Assembly (NCBI GenBank): GCA_948616425.1 | Contig: CAPGBJ010000023.1 | Coordinates: 1 to 22,855 of the forward strand | Direction of reading: 5' to 3' | DNA length: 22,855 nucleotides | Origin: an uncultured Oscillospiraceae bacterium | GTDB taxonomy: Bacteria; Bacillota; Clostridia; Oscillospirales; Oscillospiraceae | In this document: positions 14,395 to 22,028 of the stretch, piece by piece | Layout: every line of letters begins with the position of its first letter | Numbering within the stretch: position 1 is the stretch's first letter | Notes under the pieces: generated by a model | What the model was told of the DNA's origin: nothing | What the model saw: the letters and a program-made list of their open reading frames with translations, nothing else | Database searches by the model: none | Translations under genes and position numbers: made by a program

Positions 14395-16308
14395 TTACAC
14401 ATTTAGCCCTAGTGATCGAATCCGGCGATACAATGTACTGTCGCTAATCCCCAACAGCTGAGCAGCCAATTTATGGCTGCCGCCACATGAAGCTAACGCA
14501 GATTTAATTTTCTCTGCCGAATCCTCACGATTCCTGTCCCGACGAAGATGTACAGCCTTTGTCGGGATTGACAAAGATGCAATTCGTCCATAGGACCGAC
14601 GAATCAACGTTTCATCAATGCATGTCTTATCAGATAGGATCATAGCTCGCTCCAAAAGATTGAATAGCTGCCGGGTATTCCCCTCTAGATGCAGACCGCA
14701 AAGAAAATCCACAGCTTCTGGAGCAATTGAGTTTACTTTCGAGGCCAAGGCCTTCTGATTCCGAAAAATGAAGTATTCCGACAAGGTACGGATATCCTCC
14801 GGGCGATCTCGAAGAGGAGGCAACTGGATACTAAGTACATTGATCCGGTAGTACAGATCGGCACGGAATTTCCCCTCGGCTACCATTTCCCCTAAGTCAC
14901 GATTTGTAGCCGCGATAATGCGAATATCGACCGGAATTACTTTTGTGCTTCCCACAGGTGTAAATTCTCTTTCCTGTAAAACCCGCAGGAAACGGGCCTG
15001 CATCAATAAAGGCATCTCTCCAATCTCATCCAAAAAAAGTGTTCCAGTATGCGCCGCTTCAAAAAGCCCCTTTTTCCCGCTTTGACTTGCTCCAGTGAAA
15101 GAACCCTTTTCGTAGCCAAACAGGATGCTTTCCAACAGACTTTCTGGCAGTGCGCCGCAGTTGATGGCGACAAAAGGAGCGTTCGCGCGCCTGCTCGCAT
15201 TATGGATGCTCTGAGCAAACATCTCTTTGCCAGTTCCGGTTTCACCATAAATTAGAACAGAACTATCTGCATGGGCGTACAGCTTTGCATCCTGGAGTGT
15301 CTGTTGAAGAAGTGCGCTGTTCCCTACAATATCCGTAAAATATGTAGTAGCTACATTCCCGTTATTGTGTTGCTTTCGGCGGATCTTCTCCTCATTTTTT
15401 TGTACCTGTTGTACTGGCTCCAAGGAAACCACCAGTGATTGCAGCTGTTCCTCAATTATGATCGGGTGATAACTGGCGACCACCTCCGTCCCTTGCAGAT
15501 CAACAACCTCGCTACCTTGCGCAAAGGAGCGCAGATAGAGGTCAGCATCCAATTTATGCAGAGGGGTGTTCCGGTAGTCCCGCCCCATTAACGCCTTCCG
15601 CTCACAGTGCAGCAGAGGCGGGACCTTGTCGTTAGCACTGATAACCAGCCCCGATTTATCCAAGGCCAAGATACCAAAAGGGACACTGTTCCATGCGGCA
15701 TGAATCAACTGGTTGCTTCGAACCTGCTGTTCCCAAATTTTCACATTTTGCTCTGCATTCTCTATCGCGTTTAGGACATCGTCATCTTCAAAGGGAATGT
15801 CATAGGCGGGCAAATGCCGGTCTGTGGTAACGGCAAACAGAGATGCATTTCCGACAAATGCCTGTGCCCCTTTGCTTAAGGCATCGTTAACAATGCCTGG
15901 TATTTCTTCGACATGGGCAAAGTTATAGGTCAGGACACAGCCGCCGTAGGAGGCACTGACCTCATGGGCCACATCGAAGTAATTGCCCTTGCGCAGCACC
16001 AAGGCGATGCAGTCATATTTTTCCAGCGCGAGGTCAATGGAGCGGCGAAAAGTTAGCCGGCTCCTGCTGAAATGAGTCAATAAAATCTGACGGTCCTCTG
16101 CTAATTTTTCCGGAAAATGCCGCCCAGTGATGACAATGTGAATGTCCAGCTCTGCAAGCTTTTTCCCTACTTCTTCTGCAAACTCCTCCTCCGCACCGAT
16201 ACAGAGAACGGGGTATCCGTATCCGTACCGCTGCAAAATATTAGAAATGTTATGGCATTGATAGGGCAGACGCATTACAATTGCGATTTTATGTTTCATA
16301 GCATTCAT
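14395..16308 (-). CDS. PrpR-like sigma-54-dependent transcriptional activator
   Basis: 637 residues with the full domain order of a PrpR-type enhancer-binding protein. Residues ~1-180 are the PrpR N-terminal sensor (KHKIAIVMRLPYQCHNISN, ending with YNFAHVEEIPGIV). About 215-310 is a PAS-like domain (AWNSVPFGILALDKSGLVISAN). About 325-560 is the AAA+ domain with Walker A GETGTGKE, the sigma-54 contact loop GSFTGA, Walker B LFLDEIGEM and AATNRDL. The last ~40 residues are a Fis-type helix-turn-helix (SHKLAAQLLGISDSTLYRRIRSLGL). It should use ATP to open sigma-54 promoters when a small molecule binds. The start is taken as ATG at 16308 (16299 is also possible; neither has a good ribosome site). 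An ATG at 16422 would overlap the divergent gene and is unlikely. It is divergent from the transporter-aldolase operon, its probable target. Confidence 0.9.
   Translation of the reverse strand: MNAMKHKIAIVMRLPYQCHNISNILQRYGYGYPVLCIGAEEEFAEEVGKKLAELDIHIVITGRHFPEKLAEDRQILLTHFSRSRLTFRRSIDLALEKYDCIALVLRKGNYFDVAHEVSASYGGCVLTYNFAHVEEIPGIVNDALSKGAQAFVGNASLFAVTTDRHLPAYDIPFEDDDVLNAIENAEQNVKIWEQQVRSNQLIHAAWNSVPFGILALDKSGLVISANDKVPPLLHCERKALMGRDYRNTPLHKLDADLYLRSFAQGSEVVDLQGTEVVASYHPIIIEEQLQSLVVSLEPVQQVQKNEEKIRRKQHNNGNVATTYFTDIVGNSALLQQTLQDAKLYAHADSSVLIYGETGTGKEMFAQSIHNASRRANAPFVAINCGALPESLLESILFGYEKGSFTGASQSGKKGLFEAAHTGTLFLDEIGEMPLLMQARFLRVLQEREFTPVGSTKVIPVDIRIIAATNRDLGEMVAEGKFRADLYYRINVLSIQLPPLRDRPEDIRTLSEYFIFRNQKALASKVNSIAPEAVDFLCGLHLEGNTRQLFNLLERAMILSDKTCIDETLIRRSYGRIASLSIPTKAVHLRRDRNREDSAEKIKSALASCGGSHKLAAQLLGISDSTLYRRIRSLGLNV
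16253..16268 (+). promoter_or_regulatory. Candidate sigma-54 (-24/-12) promoter of the transporter-aldolase operon
   Basis: TGGCATTGATAGGGCA keeps the invariant GG and GC ten bases apart and five of five in TGGCA, but the -12 box is GGGCA instead of TTGCA. It lies inside the start of the regulator gene, giving a leader of ~125 bases to the ATG at 16406. It is the only site with correct GG-N10-GC spacing I found near this operon. Confidence 0.25.
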
Positions 16309-16351
16309 ACCGTTCAAATTTGATGGATGACAGGTCACTCTGACGGCTTGG

Positions 16352-16380
16352 ATTATAGCATCAATTTGAGATAAAATCAA
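16352..16380 (-). promoter_or_regulatory. Promoter of the PrpR-like regulator
   Basis: Reading leftward, TTGATT (16380-16375), 17 bases, then TATAAT (16357-16352). Transcription would begin near 16345, about 37 bases before the ATG at 16308. This also supports the shorter start over the ATG at 16422. Confidence 0.6.
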
Positions 16381-16405
16381 TGAGAAGAGAAAGGAAGTCA
16401 TTCGG

Positions 16406-17179
16406 ATGGAAAAGAAAACCAAGTTTACCTACTATGGCGGGATGTGCGTTCTGGTAGAACGCTCCGACGGCTTTAAAATGCTGTTTGACCCGTACATCAA
16501 AAAAAACAAGCAGACCGACGCCCAACTCAGCGACTTTTTTGATGTGGATCTGATCTTTGTTACTCATCACGCCGGCGACCACTATGGCGACGTAGTGGAG
16601 ATCCTGGACAACAGCAAAGCCCACCTGGTTGCCCCCAGCGACTGCATCTACTATGTCAAAAAAGAGGTGCAAAAGCCCCTGGAGGAGGCGAAGAAGGACC
16701 CGGAAAACGGGCGGCTCTGTGCCAGCGCCTACGGTGACGAGCGCGTTTTTGGCGTGACTAAAACCCACACTGTCAATGCTGTCCACCTCTCCAAGGGTAG
16801 CGTCAACGGCGTACCGGTCTACGGATTGCCAAGCGGCTTTGTTGTGGAGATTGAAAACGGTGTCACCTACTACCATCCTGGCGACACGGCCCTGCACTAT
16901 GACATCAAGCTGGTCCGCGAACTGTTCAAGCCCAACATCATGTGCGTGGGCATCTCCAACATCAAACCCCTAGCCTCCCGGGAAATGGGGCCAAGAGAGG
17001 CGGCCATCTCCTGTTCCTGGGTGGGTGCAGATGTGGTCATCCCCACCCACTACTTCGAGGGCAGCGGCGCAATGGAGGAGTTCGAACGCCACATGGAATC
17101 CATCTACCCCCAAGCTCAGATCAAGAAGGACATTGGAAAACCCTTCTACATGATCCCTGCCCACACGGAAGATGTGTAA
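16406..17179 (+). CDS. UlaG-like metallo-beta-lactamase-fold hydrolase
   Basis: 257 residues with the metallo-beta-lactamase fold, closest in look to UlaG (L-ascorbate-6-phosphate lactonase) and UPF0173 proteins. KFTYYGGMCVLVE and FDPYI open the fold. The metal motif is THHAGDHYGD (53-62), where the second His of HxHxDH is Ala56. His157 in YHPGDT and His215 in PTHYFE are the later ligands. The likely activity is hydrolysis of a lactone or phosphoester of a small acidic molecule; the substrate is unknown. The start is ATG at 16406, about 8 bases after AAGGAAG. First gene of the operon, divergent from the PrpR-like regulator and 11 bases ahead of the anomerase-like gene. Confidence 0.85.
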   Translation: MEKKTKFTYYGGMCVLVERSDGFKMLFDPYIKKNKQTDAQLSDFFDVDLIFVTHHAGDHYGDVVEILDNSKAHLVAPSDCIYYVKKEVQKPLEEAKKDPENGRLCASAYGDERVFGVTKTHTVNAVHLSKGSVNGVPVYGLPSGFVVEIENGVTYYHPGDTALHYDIKLVRELFKPNIMCVGISNIKPLASREMGPREAAISCSWVGADVVIPTHYFEGSGAMEEFERHMESIYPQAQIKKDIGKPFYMIPAHTEDV

Positions 17180-17190
17180 GAGGTGGACCG

Positions 17191-17631
17191 ATGATTATTG
17201 ATAAGATTGAAAACCGCGCTCTGTACAGTCTGCCTGGCGGTTTACAGGAGGCGCTGGAATACTTTGCGGTTCATGACCTCAATACAATGGAAATCGGCAA
17301 GTACACTCTGCCCAATGGACTGACCATGAAAATCGACGAGTACGTCCCGGAAAAAGAAGGGGGCCTGTACGAGGGACATGAACACACTACCCATCTGCGC
17401 TATCTAGCAAGCGGTTCAGAGCGGCTGGGCTATGCAAACAAAAACGAGATGTGCTTCCACAATATCGTGGAGGGGAAGGAGGACAAAGCCCTGTATAAAG
17501 GCGAGGGAAGCGTCGTCCGCATACCGACAGGTACGTTTGTAGTTCTTTTTCCCCAGGACTGTCACCTTTTGAAGCTGAAGGACACTGACAATGTAACCGT
17601 ACGCAAAGTATCCGTTTCTATTAAGCTTTAA
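17191..17631 (+). CDS. YhcH/YjgK/YiaL (NanQ-like) family protein, probable anomerase
   Basis: 146 residues. It begins MIIDKIENRALYSLPGGLQEALEYFAVHDL and keeps the family's C-terminal half: KALYKGEGSVVRIPTGTFVVLFPQDCH, then VRKVSVSIKL. Members include NanQ, an N-acetylneuraminate anomerase, and EbgC. They are cupin-like and tied to uptake of acidic sugars. The His-rich HEHTTHLRY near residue 65 fits the family's metal-site region. The start is ATG at 17191, seven bases after GAGG, 11 bases after the hydrolase stop. An anomerase beside a lactonase-like enzyme suggests a substrate that cyclises. It has no sequence overlap with the transporter gene 29 bases downstream. Confidence 0.85.
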   Translation: MIIDKIENRALYSLPGGLQEALEYFAVHDLNTMEIGKYTLPNGLTMKIDEYVPEKEGGLYEGHEHTTHLRYLASGSERLGYANKNEMCFHNIVEGKEDKALYKGEGSVVRIPTGTFVVLFPQDCHLLKLKDTDNVTVRKVSVSIKL

Positions 17632-17660
17632 AATGACCACAAGAGAAAGGAGTCTTTGCC

Positions 17661-19535
17661 TTGCAAAAGAGCAAGCTGCAATCAAATGCCAGAGCTCAGT
17701 TCGTCTTGATCTGTGCGTTGTTCCTGATTATGTTCCACTTTACCTCTGCAATTTGGGTCAAGCCTAACAGCACTCTGTTCAAGTATGTCCACTTGGGCAT
17801 GATGATAATTATTGTCATTATGCGCAGGCCCTTCCTGAAAGGAAAACCGGACAATCTGGTCTGCCTGATCGACTTTATTGAGGCAGCATTCATTCTGTTT
17901 TCCTGCTGGTATGTGGGACACGATGTCAGTGCTTTTGCACTGCGTGCCGGAAACATCTCAGAAACCGATGTGATCGTCGGTACCATCTTCTTGCTGATCC
18001 TGGTGGACGCCGGCAGACGGACCGTGGGGTGGATCATGATCGGGCTGGCCTCCTTCTTCGCAATACAGAATGTTATTTCCGACCATCTGTTCAGTATTTT
18101 CAAAGGGCCTTCTATTTCCTGGAAGTTATTGGTGGACTGCCTTTGGGTCCGCCCTGATGGTGTGTTCTCCAGCCCGGTGAACACTATTTCCTCCTACGTG
18201 ATTTTCTTTATGGTCTTCGCTGCTGTGCTGAACGCCAGCGGCGCGGGCAAGTTCTTCATCGAATTGGCCCAGGCGGTGGCCGGCCGCAGCCGTGGCGGCC
18301 CGGCCAAGACGGCAGTCATCGCCAGCGGCTGCTTCGGCAGTATCTCCGGCAGTCCCATCTCCAACGTAGCCGGTACTGGCGCCATCACCATTCCCCTGAT
18401 GAAAAAGATGGGTTACCCCAACGCCTTTGCCGGTGCAGTAGAGGCGGTGGCCTCAACTGGCGGAGCCATTATGCCGCCACTGATGGGCTCCTCTACCTTC
18501 ATTATCGCCGCTACGCTGAGTATGTCCTATGGCGAAGTAATTCTCTGCGCACTGATCCCGGCGTTGCTGTACTATATCGCAGTGTATTTCATGGTGGACT
18601 ACCGGGCAGCCAAATTGAATCTGGAACCGCTGAAACCTGAGGAGGTCCCTAATCTGAAAGAAACCTGGAAAAAGGGCGGGCAGCTGGTCTTCCCCCTACT
18701 CCTTATCGTTGTCCTGCTGCTGGTGGGTTTCAGTGCCCAGTTCAGTGCCATGGTGTCCACGCTGGTGTTAATCGGCATCACCTATACCCGCTCCTGGACC
18801 CGGATGGACGGCGCACAGTTGATGAACGCTGTCATCAAGGGCGCACTGGACACCTCTAAGGTGGCGGTGGTTGCCGGTATCGCAGGCATCATCATCGGCG
18901 GTGTCTCCCTGTCCGGCCTGGCTCTGGTCTTTGCACAGAGCATTGTCAAATTCAACGGCGGTCAGCTATGGCTGACACTGATCTTGGTGGCTATTGCCGC
19001 TCTCGTGCTTGGTATGGGGATGACCAGTGCGGCGGTCTATATCACAGTTGCCACCTTGATGGCCCCCACGCTGACAAAAATGGGTGTTGTACCTATCGCA
19101 GCCCACATGTTCGTGTTCTACTACGGAGTAATTGGTACGATCACTCCCCCTGTCGCCATGACGGCCTATACAGCAGCGGGACTGGCCGACGCCAGCCCCA
19201 GTAAGACGGGATGGATTGCTTTCCGTCTGGGCGCTGCGGGCTATATTGTCCCATTCATGTTCGTCTATGGCCCCAGCTTATTGATCCAGGGCAGTCCAGT
19301 GGAAATTATCATCTCTTTCATCACCGCGCTGATCGGCGTGTGGGCGCTGGCTTCTGCGCTGGAGGGCTGGGTCCTGTCCAAAGCAAGTGTAGTTGAGCGG
19401 CTGCTCTTGGGAGCCGCGGCTTTGCTGATGATCGATACCGGTACAGTGACCGATTTTGCGGGTGTGGCGGTAATTGCGTTGGTGGTTGCTTTCCAGTGGT
19501 TCAAGAAAAAACGGGCTGTCAGCCCAACGGTTTGA
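17661..19535 (+). CDS. TRAP transporter fused permease (DctQ-DctM type)
   Basis: A 624-residue membrane protein with 16 or so hydrophobic segments, fitting the fused 4TM/12TM permeases that work with TAXI binding proteins. The DctM core is clear: GCFGSISGSPISNVAGTGAI, then PLMKKMGYPNAFAGAVEAVA, then STGGAIMPPLMGSSTFIIA, and later GVIGTITPPVAMTAYTAAGLA. TRAP systems import carboxylates with a Na+ or H+ gradient. The start is TTG at 17661, eight bases after AAAGGAG, and gives a short basic N-terminus (MQKSKLQSNAR) before the first membrane segment. It follows the anomerase-like gene by 29 bases. Its binding protein is encoded two genes on. Confidence 0.93.
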   Translation: MQKSKLQSNARAQFVLICALFLIMFHFTSAIWVKPNSTLFKYVHLGMMIIIVIMRRPFLKGKPDNLVCLIDFIEAAFILFSCWYVGHDVSAFALRAGNISETDVIVGTIFLLILVDAGRRTVGWIMIGLASFFAIQNVISDHLFSIFKGPSISWKLLVDCLWVRPDGVFSSPVNTISSYVIFFMVFAAVLNASGAGKFFIELAQAVAGRSRGGPAKTAVIASGCFGSISGSPISNVAGTGAITIPLMKKMGYPNAFAGAVEAVASTGGAIMPPLMGSSTFIIAATLSMSYGEVILCALIPALLYYIAVYFMVDYRAAKLNLEPLKPEEVPNLKETWKKGGQLVFPLLLIVVLLLVGFSAQFSAMVSTLVLIGITYTRSWTRMDGAQLMNAVIKGALDTSKVAVVAGIAGIIIGGVSLSGLALVFAQSIVKFNGGQLWLTLILVAIAALVLGMGMTSAAVYITVATLMAPTLTKMGVVPIAAHMFVFYYGVIGTITPPVAMTAYTAAGLADASPSKTGWIAFRLGAAGYIVPFMFVYGPSLLIQGSPVEIIISFITALIGVWALASALEGWVLSKASVVERLLLGAAALLMIDTGTVTDFAGVAVIALVVAFQWFKKKRAVSPTV

Positions 19536-19553
19536 GAAGGGAGTGCAGCAAAG

Positions 19554-19769
19554 ATGAAAGGTATTTTGGACAAGAAAAACCTTCCATATCTGTATATTTT
19601 GATCATCATTGCCATTTGTGTCGCTTTTGGCACAACACGGGCGCTTCCTATCATCGGCTTCAATGCGGTAGCCGTCATGTTCGGCATTGCCATTGTACTG
19701 TCCCTCTTGATACGCGGATCACTCAATGCCTCCCCTGATCGGGGTGAGGACAGCGAAGAAGACGATTGA
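19554..19769 (+). CDS. Small membrane protein in the TRAP operon
   Basis: 71 residues: a basic start MKGILDKKN, a membrane segment LYILIIIAICVAFG, a short loop, a second membrane segment FNAVAVMFGIAIVLSLLI, then an acidic tail RGEDSEEDD. The start is ATG at 19554 with GGGAG upstream, 18 bases after the permease stop. I do not recognise the family. Its place between permease and binding protein suggests an accessory membrane subunit of the transporter. Tight spacing and a balanced hydrophobic pattern argue that it is real. Confidence 0.65.
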   Translation: MKGILDKKNLPYLYILIIIAICVAFGTTRALPIIGFNAVAVMFGIAIVLSLLIRGSLNASPDRGEDSEEDD

Positions 19770-19820
19770 TCCTGCTATACAGCAGTAATCTAAAATATGA
19801 TGAAAAGCGAGGAAAGAATT

Positions 19821-20873
19821 ATGAAAAAGCGTTTAACCAGAGCCATTTCCCTCACCCTTGCCCTGTGCATGTCTCTATCTCTGGCCGCCTGTGGAAACGG
19901 AAACCAGAACGGCAATTCTCCTTCCGGTTCCACCCCTGCCACTGGCGGCTCCCAGGGCAGCGGAACTTCCTACGAAGGCCAGTGGATCCGCAATACCTCC
20001 AGCTCTATGGGTGGTATCTGGTACCCTATGGCCGTGGCTATGAATCTGATTTGGGAGGAAAACCTCAGCGGCATTTCCTGCAAGGTAGTCACCGGTTCCT
20101 CCACAGAGAATGTCCGTCTGGTTGCGAAGGGTGAGACCGAGGTAGGCTGGGCCCACTCGGTTGCCATTGCAGACGCCTTTGACGGTATCGCTCCCTATGA
20201 CGACGGCGGGGACTATTCTAATATTGGCCACCTTGCTGCTATCCACCCAGCACCCATCCATGTCTTCGCATCCAAGAGCAGCGGCATTACCTCTCTGGCC
20301 GACCTTAATGGTAAAAATGTCGGCTTTGGCAGTGCCGGCTCCACCTCTACCGTTGTCGCTATGCAGCTTCTGGAGCAAGAGTACGGCATCACCGAGGCAT
20401 CCATCGTGGCCGCCGGCGGTACGGTAGCTTACTCCTCCAACAGTGATGCCATCACTATGCTCCAGGACCGCCAGCTGGACGTCTACTTCTCTCAGTCCAC
20501 CTATCCCTCCACCGATATCGCTGAGCTGGAATCCGAATTGACCCTGGTTCCCATTGACCAGGACAAGCTGGAGGATTTTCTGGCCAGCAATGATAAGTGG
20601 CTGCCCTGCACCATTCCCGGAGGCACCTACACCAACCAGCCCAATGACTATCAGACTCTGACCAGTTATGTTGTTTGTGCGGTTCCTCTGTCTATGAACG
20701 AGCAGCAGGCCTATGACATGACCAAGAGCATGTGGGAAAATGTTCAGCAGATTTGGGATGCCTCCGCGGATGCCAAAGCTTTCATGAGCCTGGACATGGC
20801 CACTGTCTGTAAGGACGACGTCCCGCTCCACCCCGGTGCGCAGCGGTATTACAAAGAAATCGGTGTACTTTGA
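19821..20873 (+). CDS. TAXI-family TRAP solute-binding lipoprotein
   Basis: 350 residues. The signal peptide MKKRLTRAIS plus hydrophobic core ends in the lipobox LAAC, so Cys24 should carry the lipid anchor; a Gly/Ser/Asn linker follows. The mature part has the TAXI layout: SSSMGGIWYPMAVAMN, SSTENVRLVAKGETEVGWAHSVAIADAF, GITSLADLNGKNVGFGSAGSTSTVVAMQLLEQEYGI, and later VVCAVPLSMNEQQAYDMTKSMWENV. It captures the substrate outside the membrane for the fused permease. The start is ATG at 19821, eight bases after GAGG; the ATG at 19797 would add eight residues ahead of the signal peptide. The ligand is probably acidic but cannot be read from the sequence. Confidence 0.92.
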   Translation: MKKRLTRAISLTLALCMSLSLAACGNGNQNGNSPSGSTPATGGSQGSGTSYEGQWIRNTSSSMGGIWYPMAVAMNLIWEENLSGISCKVVTGSSTENVRLVAKGETEVGWAHSVAIADAFDGIAPYDDGGDYSNIGHLAAIHPAPIHVFASKSSGITSLADLNGKNVGFGSAGSTSTVVAMQLLEQEYGITEASIVAAGGTVAYSSNSDAITMLQDRQLDVYFSQSTYPSTDIAELESELTLVPIDQDKLEDFLASNDKWLPCTIPGGTYTNQPNDYQTLTSYVVCAVPLSMNEQQAYDMTKSMWENVQQIWDASADAKAFMSLDMATVCKDDVPLHPGAQRYYKEIGVL

Positions 20874-20901
20874 GTCGATGGCTGAGAAAGGACTTATCTA
20901 T

Positions 20902-21663
20902 ATGGAAACGGTAGATGTGCGCCGCAGGGCGCTGGAACAGAAACCCAGCTATGGTATGGTCATGTCCATGACCGATCCCTTTGTCCTAGAGCTGGCCTAC
21001 CACGCGGGATTTCACTTTGTGCGCATCGACTGTGAGCATGTTTTTTATGACAATACCTCTCTCCGCACTCTGCTCGATGCAGCGAGAAACATTGGTATTG
21101 CAGCCCAAATACGCATTCCAGACCTGAACCGAATCGACGCATTACTGGCTCTGGAACCTGCTGGAATCTGCATCCCGGATATGAACCGTGCAGAAAAAGC
21201 GATTCAGGTCATTGAGGCTGTCAAATTCCCTCCAGTTGGGAAGCGAGGCCGTTCTGTTACCCGCCGGGTACGTTTGGGAGAAATCAGCCGGGTGGAGTAT
21301 GCCGCCACCGGAAATGAGCGGCTGAACCTGATTGTACAGATCGAAAATCAGGAGGGGCTGGACCATATTGATGAGATTCTCTCTCTGGAAGGTATCGACA
21401 TGGTGGCCTCTGGTCGGTCCGACTTAGCGGAATCGCTGGGGGTTGCTGGCCAGCGGGACAATCCTATTGTAATGGAGGCAGAGGAGCTGATCATCCGTAA
21501 GGCCCAGGAATACGGAAAGTTGCTGACCCTTTCGGTGTCTAATCGGGAGCGGCTTCAAAAACTGTATAAGAAGGGTGTGTACTGTTATTCCATTGGCAGA
21601 GATGAGGAGCTGTTGAATAAGGCTCTGAAAAATCAGGTAAAGGAAATGTCTGTTTCAGGGTAA
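20902..21663 (+). CDS. HpcH/HpaI-family aldolase
   Basis: 253 residues, the usual size for class II 2-keto-acid aldolases of this family. Visible active-site elements, by analogy with HpaI, are His46 (RIDCEHVFYD), Arg71 (QIRIPDLN), and metal ligands Glu148 (VQIENQEG) and Asp174 (GRSDLAESLG). Such enzymes cleave 4-hydroxy-2-oxo acids to pyruvate or oxaloacetate plus an aldehyde; some relatives are citrate-lyase-like. The start is ATG at 20902, nine bases after AAAGGA; an ATG at 20878 lacks a ribosome site. It is the last gene of the operon, 28 bases after the binding protein, and would be the carbon-bond-breaking step of the pathway. Confidence 0.9.
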   Translation: METVDVRRRALEQKPSYGMVMSMTDPFVLELAYHAGFHFVRIDCEHVFYDNTSLRTLLDAARNIGIAAQIRIPDLNRIDALLALEPAGICIPDMNRAEKAIQVIEAVKFPPVGKRGRSVTRRVRLGEISRVEYAATGNERLNLIVQIENQEGLDHIDEILSLEGIDMVASGRSDLAESLGVAGQRDNPIVMEAEELIIRKAQEYGKLLTLSVSNRERLQKLYKKGVYCYSIGRDEELLNKALKNQVKEMSVSG

Positions 21664-21712
21664 AGCAAACCACCATGCGGTGAGCCATCGAATGTATGAG
21701 CCAAGCCCTAAA

Positions 21713-21915
21713 CTCAAATAACTCGAAACCGAGAAAGCCAAAGCCCAACAGCAGCTTGCGAGGGAACGCACCACAAGGGCGCATCGCCTGATCCACCCGC
21801 GGCGCGGCTATCGCGAGTGTGTCCCCGCTTGGTGAAGGCGCTGGGGGAGATCGAGTTCTTCCCTCTTGCAGAATCCAGTACGATGGTATGGGTTTCATCC
21901 CTCTGGATGAACTGA
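21713..21915 (+). pseudogene. Decayed DUF3847-like gene from a conjugative element
   Basis: Three frames in succession give pieces of one protein. LETEKAKAQQQLARERTTRAHRLI comes from the frame at 21722, RGAAIASVSPL from the next, and VKALGEIEFFPLAESS from the third (from 21832). Together they resemble the coiled start and the RTHRLxTRGAxxES-type core of DUF3847 proteins, which are typically found beside relaxase genes in conjugative elements. There are stops at 21719 and 21831 and two frameshifts, so no functional protein is made. It marks an old mobile-element insertion next to the transporter operon. Confidence 0.5.
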
Positions 21916-21927
21916 TGAAAAGGGAAA

Positions 21928-21949
21928 CGGCGTGACCGAAGTCACGCCG
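21928..21949. terminator. Hairpin between the aldolase operon and the YitT gene
   Basis: CGGCGTGAC pairs perfectly with GTCACGCCG across a CGAA tetraloop. There is no T run, so rho-independent termination would be weak; it may end either convergent transcript. Confidence 0.35.
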
Positions 21950-22028
21950 CCCCTTGAAAACACAAGGTTTTCAGAATTTCAAGCCAATACTGTTTTACGA
22001 CCACCGTCCATCGGGCAGAGGTTCTTTT

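Larger units (their letters stand above)
21664..22028. other. Scar region between aldolase and YitT genes
   Basis: 365 bases holding a frameshifted DUF3847-like remnant (21713-21915) and two hairpins: CGGCGTGAC/GTCACGCCG with a CGAA loop (21928-21949) and GAAAAC/GTTTTC (21956-21972). The first has no T run on the plus strand. No intact gene is seen. Confidence 0.6.

Noticed and set aside
16309..16422. Longer start of the PrpR-like gene at 16422
   Set aside because: It would overlap the divergent hydrolase gene and include the regulator's own promoter. Similarity begins at MNAMKHKIAIV.
19875..20831. 318-residue minus-strand frame
   Set aside because: Antisense to the TAXI binding protein, no ribosome site, no known motifs.
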